This document shows positions 45,475 through 55,875 of a stretch of DNA of 64,000 bases, piece after piece (position 1 is the first letter of the stretch; every line of letters begins with the position of its first letter). The notes beneath the pieces are model-generated. The model ran no database searches. It was not told the DNA's origin and saw only the letters and a list, made by a program, of their open reading frames with translations. The position numbers were made by a program, and so were the translations under genes. Location of the stretch: the NCBI GenBank assembly GCA_963844565.1, contig CAWJON010000002.1:682001-746000 (forward strand), read 5' to 3'. The stretch comes from JAFEDN01 sp963844565. Its GTDB lineage: Bacteria > Pseudomonadota > Gammaproteobacteria > Coxiellales > Coxiellaceae.

Positions 45475-45846
45475 CCCGGTAACTCGAGCAAATTCTTTTT
45501 TATTATTCGTTACCAAAGTGCATTGGGTAGATAATGCATGTGCGGCAATCATCAAATCCATGGCCCCAATAGGGGTCCCTGCTTTTTCGAGATGGCTTCT
45601 TAATTTACCATATGAATAAGCAGCGGCATCGTCAAAATTTAATATTTCAATAGGTAAAACAAATTCTTCTAATGCAGTTTGATTTTGTTGTCGATGTCTG
45701 CTTTTTTCCACACCATACTGTAATTCTGCCAGAGTAACTGAAGAAATACTCACTTCACCAATTTGTAAGGATTTAAAATGTTTCAATACAGATTCTGGGT
45801 TTTTTTTAATAAGGTAAATGCATATATTGGTATCTAACATAAACAT
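45448..45846 (-). CDS. vapC: VapC-family PIN-domain toxin
   Basis: A ribonuclease toxin of 132 residues. The PIN acidic residues are visible in MLDTNICIYLIK (Asp), TLAELQYGVEKS (Glu), GAMDLMIAAHAL (Asp) and TLVTNNKKEFARVTGLKIENW. VapC enzymes cleave tRNA or rRNA; the target is not predictable. ATG 45846 shares one base with the vapB stop (TGATG), so they are coupled. The 3' end overlaps the convergent orphan gene. Confidence 0.94.
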   Translation of the reverse strand: MFMLDTNICIYLIKKNPESVLKHFKSLQIGEVSISSVTLAELQYGVEKSRHRQQNQTALEEFVLPIEILNFDDAAAYSYGKLRSHLEKAGTPIGAMDLMIAAHALSTQCTLVTNNKKEFARVTGLKIENWIN

Positions 45847-46076
45847 CAAAAAATATCCTCGCGTTTTTGGATATCAGGTTGTTCTCTTTCCATCATAAAG
45901 TCATCAGAAAATTTATTGAGACTATCGAATAATGGTTCCCAAGGATTATTCATGGGTAATAAAACGATTGCTTTTCCCATTCTTTTGATAAAAACGCTTT
46001 CTCCGCGAAAACGAAACTCCTTGGGTAATCGAACCGCTTGACTTTGACCATTTTGAAATAATTTTGCTATTTTCAT
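45846..46076 (-). CDS. vapB: VapB-family antitoxin (AbrB-type)
   Basis: A 76-residue antitoxin. The swapped-hairpin AbrB DNA-binding domain reads MKIAKLFQNGQSQAVRLPKEFRF, then ESVFIKRMGKAIVLLP. The acidic C-terminus (DDFMMEREQPDIQKRE) should bind VapC. I chose ATG 46076 with a GAGAGG ribosome site in place of the TTG at 46088. Autorepression of the pair is expected from family knowledge. Confidence 0.93.
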   Translation of the reverse strand: MKIAKLFQNGQSQAVRLPKEFRFRGESVFIKRMGKAIVLLPMNNPWEPLFDSLNKFSDDFMMEREQPDIQKREDIF

Positions 46077-46168
46077 GGGGCCTCTCAAAAATAAAAATAT
46101 ATATTTTTAAGTATATACTTAATTTGAAAAATTGCAATAGGAAAATTTTACAGCAATTTCCGCTGAAT

Positions 46169-46226
46169 ATTAAGTTTTTGATAATATGAAATTAAAGTTT
46201 AATTTAGAAATAATTTTCGTAGAAAA
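46169..46226. repeat. Fragment of the dispersed repeat
   Basis: 58 bases match 8728-8785 (copy B left part), including AATATGAAATTAAAGTTT and AATTTTCGTAGAAAA. The hairpin half is missing. The rest of the 457-base spacer 46089-46545 is AT-rich with no recognised gene and should hold the promoter of the giant gene; an imperfect pair of TTTAAT/CTTAAA boxes lies at 46309-46324. Confidence 0.75.
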
Positions 46227-46545
46227 TCACTTCCTCCCATTTGATTTGATAAGTGCCTATCACCTAGTTTCGTCTGGTTAATTTCTCAATTTTTAATCGA
46301 CTTTGAAATTTAATTCTGCTTAAACGGCATGTGTATGATGTGATTGATTTTCAGACAAATGCTCAATTGTACATTGTCAGGTCTTTATGGCAAAATCCTT
46401 TGAATTCTGGTTTCAATTCAACTGTTCCTGCGCAAGAGCCAAAATTCATAGCCTGTGCGGATTGAAATCTTATCTTATTTGTTATCATGGCTGATATGGA
46501 ATAACCACTGTTGGTGTCAAAATATTTAGAATAAGGAGGTTTATC

Positions 46546-49500
46546 ATGCGATCAACGTTAGAACAATTCACCGAATTTTTTGTCCATGAATTTATGGAAG
46601 AACTCTGGTATCTGCAAAAGGTTGCACGGGGAGATATCGCTGCCCGTCCTGATGTAGACCCTTGGGAAAAAATCTTTAACGTCGCACAGGCGTTGCTCAG
46701 TCTTTCTCCCATTCCAGGTTTACCGGGTGGTTTAATCGTTCTCAAGGGAGTGGTTACCCAGGGAGTTGACTTCATGCAAGGAGTCTATCAGGCCGTAAAA
46801 GCTGCCTTGGACAAAGTGGATATGCTTGAGGAAAAATATGAATCGTTGACGAATAAAGTCAAACCCACCGGTTCGATGGACACCTTGAAGCAGGGAGTAG
46901 TGGATTTGGAAGCCATGCGTTCTCTGGCGGAATTACTGGGGCGTGGTCTATCCCAACGTTATGAACAGATACTCACGGATATTTTAGACACCAACCAACC
47001 TGAAAAAAGCATAATTCTGCTGGCGCGAGAAGGTGCGAGGCGGTGCTTTCAATACCTGCAAAGCAAGCCATTTTTTGATGAAGAATTCAGACCCGGTTCC
47101 TTATTATCGCAACGATTGCGTCTGATGAACAGTGTCAATCTGGGCAAGATGGATCAAAGCTGGCGGGAACAGATCGTGAATACGGCTTCACACCGACTAC
47201 CTCGCTGGATACAGAATGTGGGTAAGGAAAAATTAGTCGTCAAACCGGAACGAATTGAGGGAGTCAGTAAAAAGAAAAAAATAGCGACGGCCAAAGCCGA
47301 TTTTACCGCAGACGCGTTTTATATGCGCAGTGCCTGGTACAGTGATGATTCGGGGGATTGTTATCGGTCAGCGGCCAAGCATGAAGAAACCAAGTGGTGG
47401 CAGGATGAAAAATATCATATCGAGTATCCCAAATATGGTTACGCTTATTTAGAAGATATTAAACAGTTGCCATTCAAAGAATTAGAAAAAATCAGCCCTG
47501 GTGTATGTAACCATGTTTTGAGGTTAAATGATGATAAATCGGCGAATATTACTAACTGTCCAGATAAAAATACCATTTATGTGATTGGGAATGTGGCGTA
47601 TTGGTACCAAGACCATGAATTAATTCCCCACCTTCTTAAAAAGGAGTTCGAAGAACAACTTAAGAGCCTAATTAAGCTTGAAAAACCTGTTGCCAGCTCA
47701 GATAAAAACTTCCGAAAAATTACATTATTATGCGGTAATTTTCGTTTTTTAGTGCCAAAGCGCCAGCAACGTATTTATCAACCGGTCACCGCCAAAGAAA
47801 TAACGGACTACCTAGAATCCGACGAATTAAAAGCAGCTAAAAAAGATCGGGTGACGGCGTCATTGACTTTCCATGAATTTTTGCACCGAGAATATAAATA
47901 TCCCAAAGATTGCCAAGCTGTTTGTCATGAAGATTTAACTGAACCATCACCAGTAATATTGGCATTTGGTAATTTTACAGCAGTGGATTTCAGTGGAGCT
48001 AAGATTACCGGAGATGTGACTGGATGTCGTTTTGATCGTGGCTATTTAGTGAGTACTGTTTTTGATGAAAAAATTACATGTGATACGGATAAAATTCCAC
48101 TCAGTTTTGAAGGCGCCAACCTGGCTCATGCCCAGTTAGTGAAAGCGCCTTTAACGAAAGCCAATCTGAATCACACCAATTTATCTTTTGCCAATTTAGA
48201 TCAGGCAGACATCACGGAAGCCAAAACGTTGGGAACCCAGTGGTATAAAACCCGGCTCAGCGGCATAGAGCAAAAAGATTTATTGCATGAACAGAAAAAA
48301 CAAATTGAAACTATGCAGGCAGAATTGAAAAAATGGCAAAACCGCATGGATGAAAGGGCTTCATCCATTGAAAAAGAACTAGAGCCAATGGGAAAAGCTT
48401 TAACCGGATTAGAAACCACCATTAAAACGGCCCAGGAATCGCAAAAAAAGGAACTGGAAAAGCATAAGGAAGAATTGTTGTCGCTGATGGCGCAACAAGC
48501 CAGCATAGAATGGGTCAAGCAGTATTTACAGGAAGCATTAAGAAAAATCATAACAAATCCTGTTCAGTCAGAAACAATAGCAAAGATAAAGGAAAGAATT
48601 GGTAGTTTAGAACGTGAAAAGGAAAAAATTCACGCTCACCTTGCCCAATTGTCAGAGACTATTGCCCAGCATTCAAAAAAGATTGCGGACCTAGAAGAAA
48701 CAACTAGATACCAAGGGTTACGCATCTCGGACCTGGCTCGTCAAAAAAGCGTCTTGCGCATTCAAATGGAAGAACAACGGGGACAAATGGAAGTGGCATT
48801 AAAGGATGTTCAAGTTAAGGCACAGCGCTTAGATATAGAAAATTTACAAAGAATTCATCAAGAAATTAAGGAAAAATGGTTGACGTTAAAACAAAACCGT
48901 GATTGTAAATGGAGTGATAATACCGAACAAGCGGCGGAGGTGCTCAATAAACAAATACAAGATTGGATTCAAAAACAAGAGAAACGATTAAATGCAATTG
49001 CTTATCAGCAGAAGGAGTTGAAGGATTTACGCCGGTCTTTATTATTAGCCATGCAACCGAATACCGTACAGAAATTACAGGCCCGGAAGCAGACCTTGCA
49101 ACAGGAATTAACGTCTCTCAAAGACGAAAAAGCCAGTCAAATGGATTTCCTGTTGCCGTTTTCAGCGTTAGGTCCGCAGCGTGATCAGTTTATTGAACCT
49201 GTGTTAAAACCATTGAATGGCCGTTTCAATGATGAGTTAAAAGCTTTGAATTCCACCCATGCTGAAAAATTACAACGGCTCGATGAGAACGTTGAAACCC
49301 TGTCGCAAGAATTAGATGACCGTCTTAAGGAACTGAAATCGATGATGGCTATACTCCACACCCAACAAGGATGGGCGGGGGAAGTGCAAGACATTCAAAT
49401 TGGCCATCCGCAAATCAAACAGGAAACCCGGCAAAATCTGGAAGCTTTGCAGAGCGAACTGCTCAGCGAATTAAAACAGCTCCTGGAGCAACAGCAGGTA

Positions 49501-52500
49501 CAACAAGTCCACCAACAGGAGTACCAACAAAAAATAGTGGATTTGCAAATTAAAATAGTCCAGCAGGTGGATGTGTCTCTCGTGGAGTCCCTACGAAAAG
49601 AATTACAGTCTTTAAAAGATCAACTGGAGACGATCACCTGCCCGACGAATACGCAGCCTGTCAGTGATAAGCTCAAGGTCTTAGAAGTGGCGTATGAAAA
49701 ACAAATCCAGGAGTTAGAAAAATCGGGCAAGGAAGATAAAGAAGCTACTCAGAAATTGAAACAACAGGCCGAACATTTTGCTCAATGGCAGCACGCCTTA
49801 GACGAACAAAAAGCTACGCAAACCAAAATGCAGCAGGTTGTAAAAGAGCGGTTGCAAAAGGAACTGGAGGATGTTCAAGTCAGTATTGATCGTCTATTAC
49901 CTACGCCAATACCTGATCCCGGTCCCATACCTAGTCCCGTCCCTATTATTGCACTTGATTTTAACGACGAACGTCGCCAACTAGAAAAAGAGCGACTAGG
50001 CTTGCAGCGACTTAAAAACGGTTGGTTAAAACTGAAAGCACAGTATCAAAAGACCAAGCTTCCTATTAATACGGATGCGGAGGTATTTTCTGCCGAAACA
50101 AAAATTTCATCAAAGATGATTCAAAGTCCTACTGTGCTTTATGGCCGCCAAGCCTTGCGCGACTACGTTATCACTGAATTAACCAAGAACCCATCCGTAG
50201 AAGTGATACAAGTTTGTGTTGAGGAAAGAAAATCCGTAGAAATTAAACCCGCTATAACGCCTATAGATCGTCAAGATATCGCTTGTTTGTTACCCCTGGG
50301 TCGGCTAGCTATAGTTCGGTCAGCTTTCATGCCGAAAGATGAAAAGTTCAAGGAAATGAATTTAGATTTGCAAAAAATTAATGAACGGCAACAAAAAGAA
50401 AGCCAGGCCGCACATGCACAATGGAGTAGCGCAATGACGCAAGGTGGAGTAAAAGGGCAAGCTGCAATATCAGCCTTTACTAAAGCAAATACTTTGGCAT
50501 TGGCATTAAAACCTGATGAAGCAGAGAAATTAAAACCTTGGTCAAACTTGCGGTATCAGCCTTCTATACAAATACAAATGTTTGATGTTTCCCAAGAAGA
50601 AATAAAAATAGGGAAAATAGTTACTATTGATTTCGAACAAATTTCTCCTCTTGAACAATATAACTATTTCAGAACTGGTATTCGTCCTATGTTTGCTTTA
50701 TTTCCTGATGGGCGATTGGTAATAGGCGTTTATAAAACGAATTTACGTCCTGGAAATCAAGCACCTACTCGATTTCTATTTAAAGTATTTGATTTAATTA
50801 AAGGAGAGTGTGTGAGTACGTTTGATGCTTCTCCGCAGATTCCTTATGCCTTGGGAACATTCAAAGATAACTATTTACTACTTAGCAATAGCAGCAAGCA
50901 AGATATTGAATTGTGGGATATTGAAACTAAACAATGCGTATCCCTCTTAAAAGGGCATGAACATTATATAACCCATTTTGCAACATTAGCCGATGATAGA
51001 ATCGTCAGTCATGATTATGTTGGAAAAACAAAAATATGGAAAATGACTCCCAAGGGACAATGGGCGTGCCAAATGACCATACCGCTTTCAGATTTACAAC
51101 CACGTACTGCTTTAATTTCAATGAGGGGTTTATCGAGTCACTTGCTTGCCGCCGGTTTTGACGATGGTACTATACGTTTATGGCATGTGCCTTCGACTGG
51201 ATCAGAGTGGCAATATAAGGCGACTCTTGAGGGAGGAGATATCATTCAAGCACAGCATTATGATCAATCCCAATTTATATTGCGATCTTCTGGTCAATTA
51301 ATCAGTTGTTTTAGTGGCACGAAGAGTAACGCGGTTATTAAATTGTGGGATATAGAAAGTCTCACTTGTCTAATGACCAGTAATGTCGGTTATAACGGAT
51401 CGCAAAATGTGCTTCTGGAGGATGGTCGGTTATTGACTTCACAATTCTATTTTAGTTTTGACACTCAACAAGTGACGCTTGATTTACATTTTCGATCTGT
51501 ACTAAGTGCAGCAGGGGCAAAAATAATATCGCAAGAGGATGAGCATATCTTGACTACAGCCACTCCTTGCCGGAAAGCATTGGAACAATGTGCCGCTTTG
51601 CTCAAGGAGCTGAGTATTGAAAGTAAAATAACCTCTGACAGTAGTTTAACAGTGCTTAGCCATTCAGATAAGGACTATCTTATTTTGAAAAAATTATTTG
51701 CTCCTACGGTTAGGATACCTTCTGTGGCTTTAGCAGAATGGAAAATCACTGAACCCTTTCCCCATATTCGAGCTTTACGTCAATTTATTATTTCCGAATT
51801 ACCTGCGCACCCAATGACAGGTACTTTAAAGGTCACCGTAGGAGATCTCAAAGTAGATATGAATAAAATGAAACCGGAAGCGGCTTTTTTTCAACTGAGT
51901 ACTTGCCTTATCCCTCTACCTAATAATCGTTTGATAATTTATTCCATTAAAAACATTAAGATATGGGATCTATCGGGACCTATTCCCGTGATTATGACGA
52001 CTATCACGACGCCCAAATTGAGTAATGTTTCTCTCACCACAGCACTTCCCAATGGTCAATTAGCCACTGTTTCTGATGATGTTATCCATTTATGGAATAT
52101 TGAAAACGGCAGTCTGGTAACTACGTTGAAATATGAACACGAATCCAACGCTCAGCGGCAACCAATAACATCCCTAACTTTGCTTCCCGATGGGCGACTG
52201 GTGAGTAGTGATTCATATAATCACAGTTTCATCAGAGTATGGAATACTGCCAATGCGACTTGTACTGCAATATTTAAGTCTTCTAAACAAGTTCGTACAA
52301 TGACGGCATTTCCCGATGGCCGATTAGTCAGTACTGATGGGACTACTATTACATTGTGGAATCTGAACAGTGGTGAATGCACAGAAATTAATATGTATCA
52401 GCCCGCAGGAGCAGGTTCTATATCTAAGTTAACGGTGCTACCCAATGGTGGTTTGGTGGGTGTCAGGACATCAGCAGTGCACTTATTAGATATCTCCACT

Positions 52501-54882
52501 GGTTTAAGTACGGAATTTTGTACGGCCAAAAACGCAACTGTATTTGTATTACCCAGTGGTTTCGTTGCCATTATAGATGGACAATTCTGCTATCTGTATG
52601 ATTTAACACAACGTCCAGTCACATCATTGCAGTGGTATCCTGGGTCTAATCAATATTTTTCTTCTTTTGCGATGTTATCGGATGATCGAATCGCTGTCAG
52701 CCTCAACAATGGAATGATTCAGCTATTTCGATTACCAATACCTCAATATCAGCTGACAATTGATCTCGGTTTTCTATGTGTATTAAGTACTCCCGGCATA
52801 TTAGAAATATCGATACTTAATGGGGTGACATTAATCACCAGTCAACCTTGCCAAGAAGCATTACGCCAATGTGAGACTGCCATTAAAGCATTATATCCGG
52901 GAGCCACGCTGCAATTCACCATAACCAACCAATATCTGCAAATCAATGGGTTAACTCTGTTGCAACGAGGGGAGTTTTTGTCGTTTATTAAAGCGCTTTT
53001 TAAACTTGCGTCGCCGACGGAAAAGAATGGTATTGAATCCAAAGCTGTTTCAAGTGATTTTCTAAGTCCATATGTGTTTGATCTAAAATTATTGGCGACT
53101 ACGAAAGAGGAAAAAGAGCAACAACGTGTAGCTCCATTACAACTGGTTGGGGTGCGTGAGGCATTATCAGAGTTACGGGAAGAGTTAGTCAAAGTTTGTG
53201 AACAAAAAGATTTATCGATGGCGCAAGGAATAGTACACTCGTGGTCAGCTTTTTGTAACTTCCTTCCGACCAGAGAAATAGGACGCAAACTACTATTGGG
53301 TTGTATACGTAGATCACAAACATGGAATCCCGAAATGGAAAGAGAAATTAGAGAAACAATAACAAAAATAACCCAAATGATAGACGAAGCAACCAGATTA
53401 AGACTGGTACAAATTGTTGAAAGCAAGCCATCTATCACTCCCGAGATAAAAGATCAGATTCCTGCAACTACCACTCAAATTTTAGAGAAAGAAAAACAAC
53501 CCGAATCCAAAGGCTTCCTGCCGATGATTCCTACTCAAGTATTGCTGTCACTACCCGTTGCACCAGAAGTAAAGTCAGTAGATGAAAATAAACTGGTTCA
53601 ACACGTTGTTAACAATAGTTTTTCGACACCTCAGGAGCCGGAACTCTCTGAAACAACAGAAAGCGAAATAAAAGCAATTGATCGGCAAATTGCGTTAATT
53701 GATCAGCGTTTACGGATAATTAATGAAAAAGAGTTATGGGAAGCGATACAGAAATATGATGATGAAATGACGCAAATGGCAATAGCACAGTCGCTGTTGG
53801 AAGAAAAATCGCCTTCGGCTATCGCTCTGGCTGCTAACGCCAAATTATTTGGTTACGGCTGCCAGGATGTGTCCGGTGGAGGCAATTGTTTTTATCATGG
53901 CGTCAGTGATCAATTACGGCGTGAGGCTGGTGTGTTAATTTCCCATGAACGCTTGCGGGAATTGGCAGTGAATCATGTGCTGGATAACATCGGTTTATAT
54001 AGCAGCTATAATGAGGGCAGCATGCACACGTTTATCGACAAGATGAGCCAATCCGGCGAATGGGCAGACGGAATTCATGTGCTGGCGTTGTCGCGAGTAT
54101 TGAACGTGGATCTCGTGATAATTGGCAGTAATAATATCAATCCTAATATTATCCGGCGTTCCGTGTCCATCGCCACTCTTTATCTGGGACATCAAGCGGA
54201 GATACATTATCAATCGTTATTTTCAATGGCTGATGCTGTGGCTAATCAAGCATTACAGGACAAAATCAAAGTCGCTCCCGTCGACTCTGGCTTTGAATCG
54301 AATTTAACGGTGGCAGAGTTACGGGCATTGGGAGAGCCTATTTTTTCTGAAATTGCAGAATCTCAAGTTACTACCGCTTTAATTCCACCAGAAGAAAAAG
54401 AGCCCACAGAGAAATATGATCAAAAAGAAACGGAAGATTTTAAACAACAATTATTGACGTTGCTGACACAAAAAAAAGGTAATCGTTATTCTTTTTCTAT
54501 TCAACGCCCTACAGCCAATCAATTAGTTATTCATATTAAAACCAATAAAATTATGGAATCTAAAGATGCTATTAGAAATAAACTAGTTGATCTAGTCACT
54601 CTGCTAGAAAAATCTCTGATAAGTCTGAATATTAAAGATGACCAGTATGAAAGAGAGCCGGATTTGGGCAAGGACAAGTGGACGTTAACCCTGACGTCAG
54701 AACAATCTGAAACTCTTGATAAGATTGCTAAATTATTTCAATATGTTGGAATAGGATATTTGCCATCTGCTGCCCAAACGCAATCTGCGCTGTTTTATCA
54801 GCCTCGCCAATCTAAAAACATGAGAGAATCTACGGTGATGGATGAAGAAAAGGAATGCATAGCGCATTGTGCACTGCAATAA
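46546..54882 (+). CDS. 2778-residue multidomain protein with UIM and OTU protease domain; deubiquitinase effector candidate
   Basis: ATG 46546 follows a perfect AAGGAGG site. Order of parts: a novel N-terminal region (1-250), a Trp/Tyr-rich region (250-450), pentapeptide-like repeats (470-560, such as FEGANLAHAQL and ANLNHTNLSFANL), a long coiled coil (575-1120), a Pro hinge (1119-1133), and two copies of a unit. Each unit has an ALRxxxIxEL segment, a WD40-like propeller (about 1375-1640 and 1785-2065) and a small domain with PCRKALEQC or PCQEALRQC. Next come a UIM (2405-2420) and an OTU domain (about 2435-2558) with Cys 2448 in GGGNCFYHGVSD, WADGIHVLALSRVL and His 2554 in EIHYQSL. The usual Asp three residues before the Cys is Gly. 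A C-terminal domain (2625-2740) is unknown. OTU plus UIM implies cleavage of host ubiquitin chains. The bacterium has no ubiquitin, so delivery to a eukaryotic host is inferred. Confidence 0.88.
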   Translation: MRSTLEQFTEFFVHEFMEELWYLQKVARGDIAARPDVDPWEKIFNVAQALLSLSPIPGLPGGLIVLKGVVTQGVDFMQGVYQAVKAALDKVDMLEEKYESLTNKVKPTGSMDTLKQGVVDLEAMRSLAELLGRGLSQRYEQILTDILDTNQPEKSIILLAREGARRCFQYLQSKPFFDEEFRPGSLLSQRLRLMNSVNLGKMDQSWREQIVNTASHRLPRWIQNVGKEKLVVKPERIEGVSKKKKIATAKADFTADAFYMRSAWYSDDSGDCYRSAAKHEETKWWQDEKYHIEYPKYGYAYLEDIKQLPFKELEKISPGVCNHVLRLNDDKSANITNCPDKNTIYVIGNVAYWYQDHELIPHLLKKEFEEQLKSLIKLEKPVASSDKNFRKITLLCGNFRFLVPKRQQRIYQPVTAKEITDYLESDELKAAKKDRVTASLTFHEFLHREYKYPKDCQAVCHEDLTEPSPVILAFGNFTAVDFSGAKITGDVTGCRFDRGYLVSTVFDEKITCDTDKIPLSFEGANLAHAQLVKAPLTKANLNHTNLSFANLDQADITEAKTLGTQWYKTRLSGIEQKDLLHEQKKQIETMQAELKKWQNRMDERASSIEKELEPMGKALTGLETTIKTAQESQKKELEKHKEELLSLMAQQASIEWVKQYLQEALRKIITNPVQSETIAKIKERIGSLEREKEKIHAHLAQLSETIAQHSKKIADLEETTRYQGLRISDLARQKSVLRIQMEEQRGQMEVALKDVQVKAQRLDIENLQRIHQEIKEKWLTLKQNRDCKWSDNTEQAAEVLNKQIQDWIQKQEKRLNAIAYQQKELKDLRRSLLLAMQPNTVQKLQARKQTLQQELTSLKDEKASQMDFLLPFSALGPQRDQFIEPVLKPLNGRFNDELKALNSTHAEKLQRLDENVETLSQELDDRLKELKSMMAILHTQQGWAGEVQDIQIGHPQIKQETRQNLEALQSELLSELKQLLEQQQVQQVHQQEYQQKIVDLQIKIVQQVDVSLVESLRKELQSLKDQLETITCPTNTQPVSDKLKVLEVAYEKQIQELEKSGKEDKEATQKLKQQAEHFAQWQHALDEQKATQTKMQQVVKERLQKELEDVQVSIDRLLPTPIPDPGPIPSPVPIIALDFNDERRQLEKERLGLQRLKNGWLKLKAQYQKTKLPINTDAEVFSAETKISSKMIQSPTVLYGRQALRDYVITELTKNPSVEVIQVCVEERKSVEIKPAITPIDRQDIACLLPLGRLAIVRSAFMPKDEKFKEMNLDLQKINERQQKESQAAHAQWSSAMTQGGVKGQAAISAFTKANTLALALKPDEAEKLKPWSNLRYQPSIQIQMFDVSQEEIKIGKIVTIDFEQISPLEQYNYFRTGIRPMFALFPDGRLVIGVYKTNLRPGNQAPTRFLFKVFDLIKGECVSTFDASPQIPYALGTFKDNYLLLSNSSKQDIELWDIETKQCVSLLKGHEHYITHFATLADDRIVSHDYVGKTKIWKMTPKGQWACQMTIPLSDLQPRTALISMRGLSSHLLAAGFDDGTIRLWHVPSTGSEWQYKATLEGGDIIQAQHYDQSQFILRSSGQLISCFSGTKSNAVIKLWDIESLTCLMTSNVGYNGSQNVLLEDGRLLTSQFYFSFDTQQVTLDLHFRSVLSAAGAKIISQEDEHILTTATPCRKALEQCAALLKELSIESKITSDSSLTVLSHSDKDYLILKKLFAPTVRIPSVALAEWKITEPFPHIRALRQFIISELPAHPMTGTLKVTVGDLKVDMNKMKPEAAFFQLSTCLIPLPNNRLIIYSIKNIKIWDLSGPIPVIMTTITTPKLSNVSLTTALPNGQLATVSDDVIHLWNIENGSLVTTLKYEHESNAQRQPITSLTLLPDGRLVSSDSYNHSFIRVWNTANATCTAIFKSSKQVRTMTAFPDGRLVSTDGTTITLWNLNSGECTEINMYQPAGAGSISKLTVLPNGGLVGVRTSAVHLLDISTGLSTEFCTAKNATVFVLPSGFVAIIDGQFCYLYDLTQRPVTSLQWYPGSNQYFSSFAMLSDDRIAVSLNNGMIQLFRLPIPQYQLTIDLGFLCVLSTPGILEISILNGVTLITSQPCQEALRQCETAIKALYPGATLQFTITNQYLQINGLTLLQRGEFLSFIKALFKLASPTEKNGIESKAVSSDFLSPYVFDLKLLATTKEEKEQQRVAPLQLVGVREALSELREELVKVCEQKDLSMAQGIVHSWSAFCNFLPTREIGRKLLLGCIRRSQTWNPEMEREIRETITKITQMIDEATRLRLVQIVESKPSITPEIKDQIPATTTQILEKEKQPESKGFLPMIPTQVLLSLPVAPEVKSVDENKLVQHVVNNSFSTPQEPELSETTESEIKAIDRQIALIDQRLRIINEKELWEAIQKYDDEMTQMAIAQSLLEEKSPSAIALAANAKLFGYGCQDVSGGGNCFYHGVSDQLRREAGVLISHERLRELAVNHVLDNIGLYSSYNEGSMHTFIDKMSQSGEWADGIHVLALSRVLNVDLVIIGSNNINPNIIRRSVSIATLYLGHQAEIHYQSLFSMADAVANQALQDKIKVAPVDSGFESNLTVAELRALGEPIFSEIAESQVTTALIPPEEKEPTEKYDQKETEDFKQQLLTLLTQKKGNRYSFSIQRPTANQLVIHIKTNKIMESKDAIRNKLVDLVTLLEKSLISLNIKDDQYEREPDLGKDKWTLTLTSEQSETLDKIAKLFQYVGIGYLPSAAQTQSALFYQPRQSKNMRESTVMDEEKECIAHCALQ

Positions 54883-54968
54883 TTTCGTTAGCTGATATAG
54901 AGAGCTAGGTAGAAGGCCGAGAAATGCGGATCATTTAATTGCATTAAGAGCGATGATTGCTGTAAAAT

Positions 54969-55859
54969 TTATATTAGTTTTGACAACTTAGATTGTGGTG
55001 GATGGCCTAAATGTTGACAAATAAACCGTCCTGCATCCACCACAGCTGGAAGGCTTACACCGGTTTCGATTCCTAAACCATTTAACATATAGATTACATC
55101 TTCAGTGGGAACATTTCCGGTTGCGTTTCCAGCATAAGGGCAGCCGCCTAAACCGGCCGATGAGCTATCGATGGTTTGAATGCCGTGCTCTAAACTAACA
55201 TAAATATTTGCCAGCGCTTGCCCGTAAGTATCATGAAAATGCACCGCAATTTTTTCTGCTGGAACTTTTTCCAAAACGGCTGCCAATAATTTTTTAACCT
55301 CTCCTGGCGTCCCTACACCAATGGTATCGCCTAGAGAAACTTGTTCACATCCTAAAGCAATCAAGCGTTCGGCAATTAAAGCTGTTTTATGTGGATCTAC
55401 ATAACCTTCGTAAGGGCAAGCGATGACGCAAGAAATATAACCACGGATTGAAATATGGTGTTTTTTAGCCAAGTCAATCACTTGTTCAATGCGTTGCATA
55501 CTTTCTGATAAGAAACAATTGGCATTTTTTTTGGAAAATTTTTCGGTGGTGGCGGTAAAAACACAAATGTCTTTTATTCCCGCATCAATTGCAGCCAGCA
55601 TCCCATGTTGATTGGGTATTAAGGCTGGGTATTTTATTCCTGATTTCATCACCAGCTGTTGAATTAATTGAGTGTGGTCAGCCATCTGCGGCACCCATTT
55701 AGGAGAAACAAAACTGGTCACCTCAATTATTTTCAAGCCAGAATTTTCTAGTCGTTGAATGTATTCCAATTTAATAGAGACGGGCACGATAATGGATTCA
55801 TTTTGTAAACCATCGCGTGGTCCGACTTCCACAATGTTAACCTTTTTTGGCAAATCCAT
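54969..55859 (-). CDS. mvaB: Hydroxymethylglutaryl-CoA lyase
   Basis: Splits HMG-CoA to acetoacetate and acetyl-CoA, the last step of leucine breakdown. A TIM-barrel lyase with EVGPRDGLQNE near the N-terminus, SFVSPKWVPQMAD, the metal-binding HFHDTYGQALAN and the catalytic Cys loop GGCPYAGNATGNVPTEDV. 296 residues, bacterial length. The acetoacetate made could be reactivated by the acetoacetyl-CoA synthetase at 27.1-29.0 kb. Confidence 0.96.
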   Translation of the reverse strand: MDLPKKVNIVEVGPRDGLQNESIIVPVSIKLEYIQRLENSGLKIIEVTSFVSPKWVPQMADHTQLIQQLVMKSGIKYPALIPNQHGMLAAIDAGIKDICVFTATTEKFSKKNANCFLSESMQRIEQVIDLAKKHHISIRGYISCVIACPYEGYVDPHKTALIAERLIALGCEQVSLGDTIGVGTPGEVKKLLAAVLEKVPAEKIAVHFHDTYGQALANIYVSLEHGIQTIDSSSAGLGGCPYAGNATGNVPTEDVIYMLNGLGIETGVSLPAVVDAGRFICQHLGHPPQSKLSKLI

Positions 55860-55875
55860 CCTTGATCTCTTTAAT

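Noticed and set aside
46309..46324. Possible PmrA-type box before the giant gene
   Set aside because: TTTAAT and CTTAAA are separated by four bases instead of five and lie over 200 bases from the start; no match was found before the other effector-like genes.
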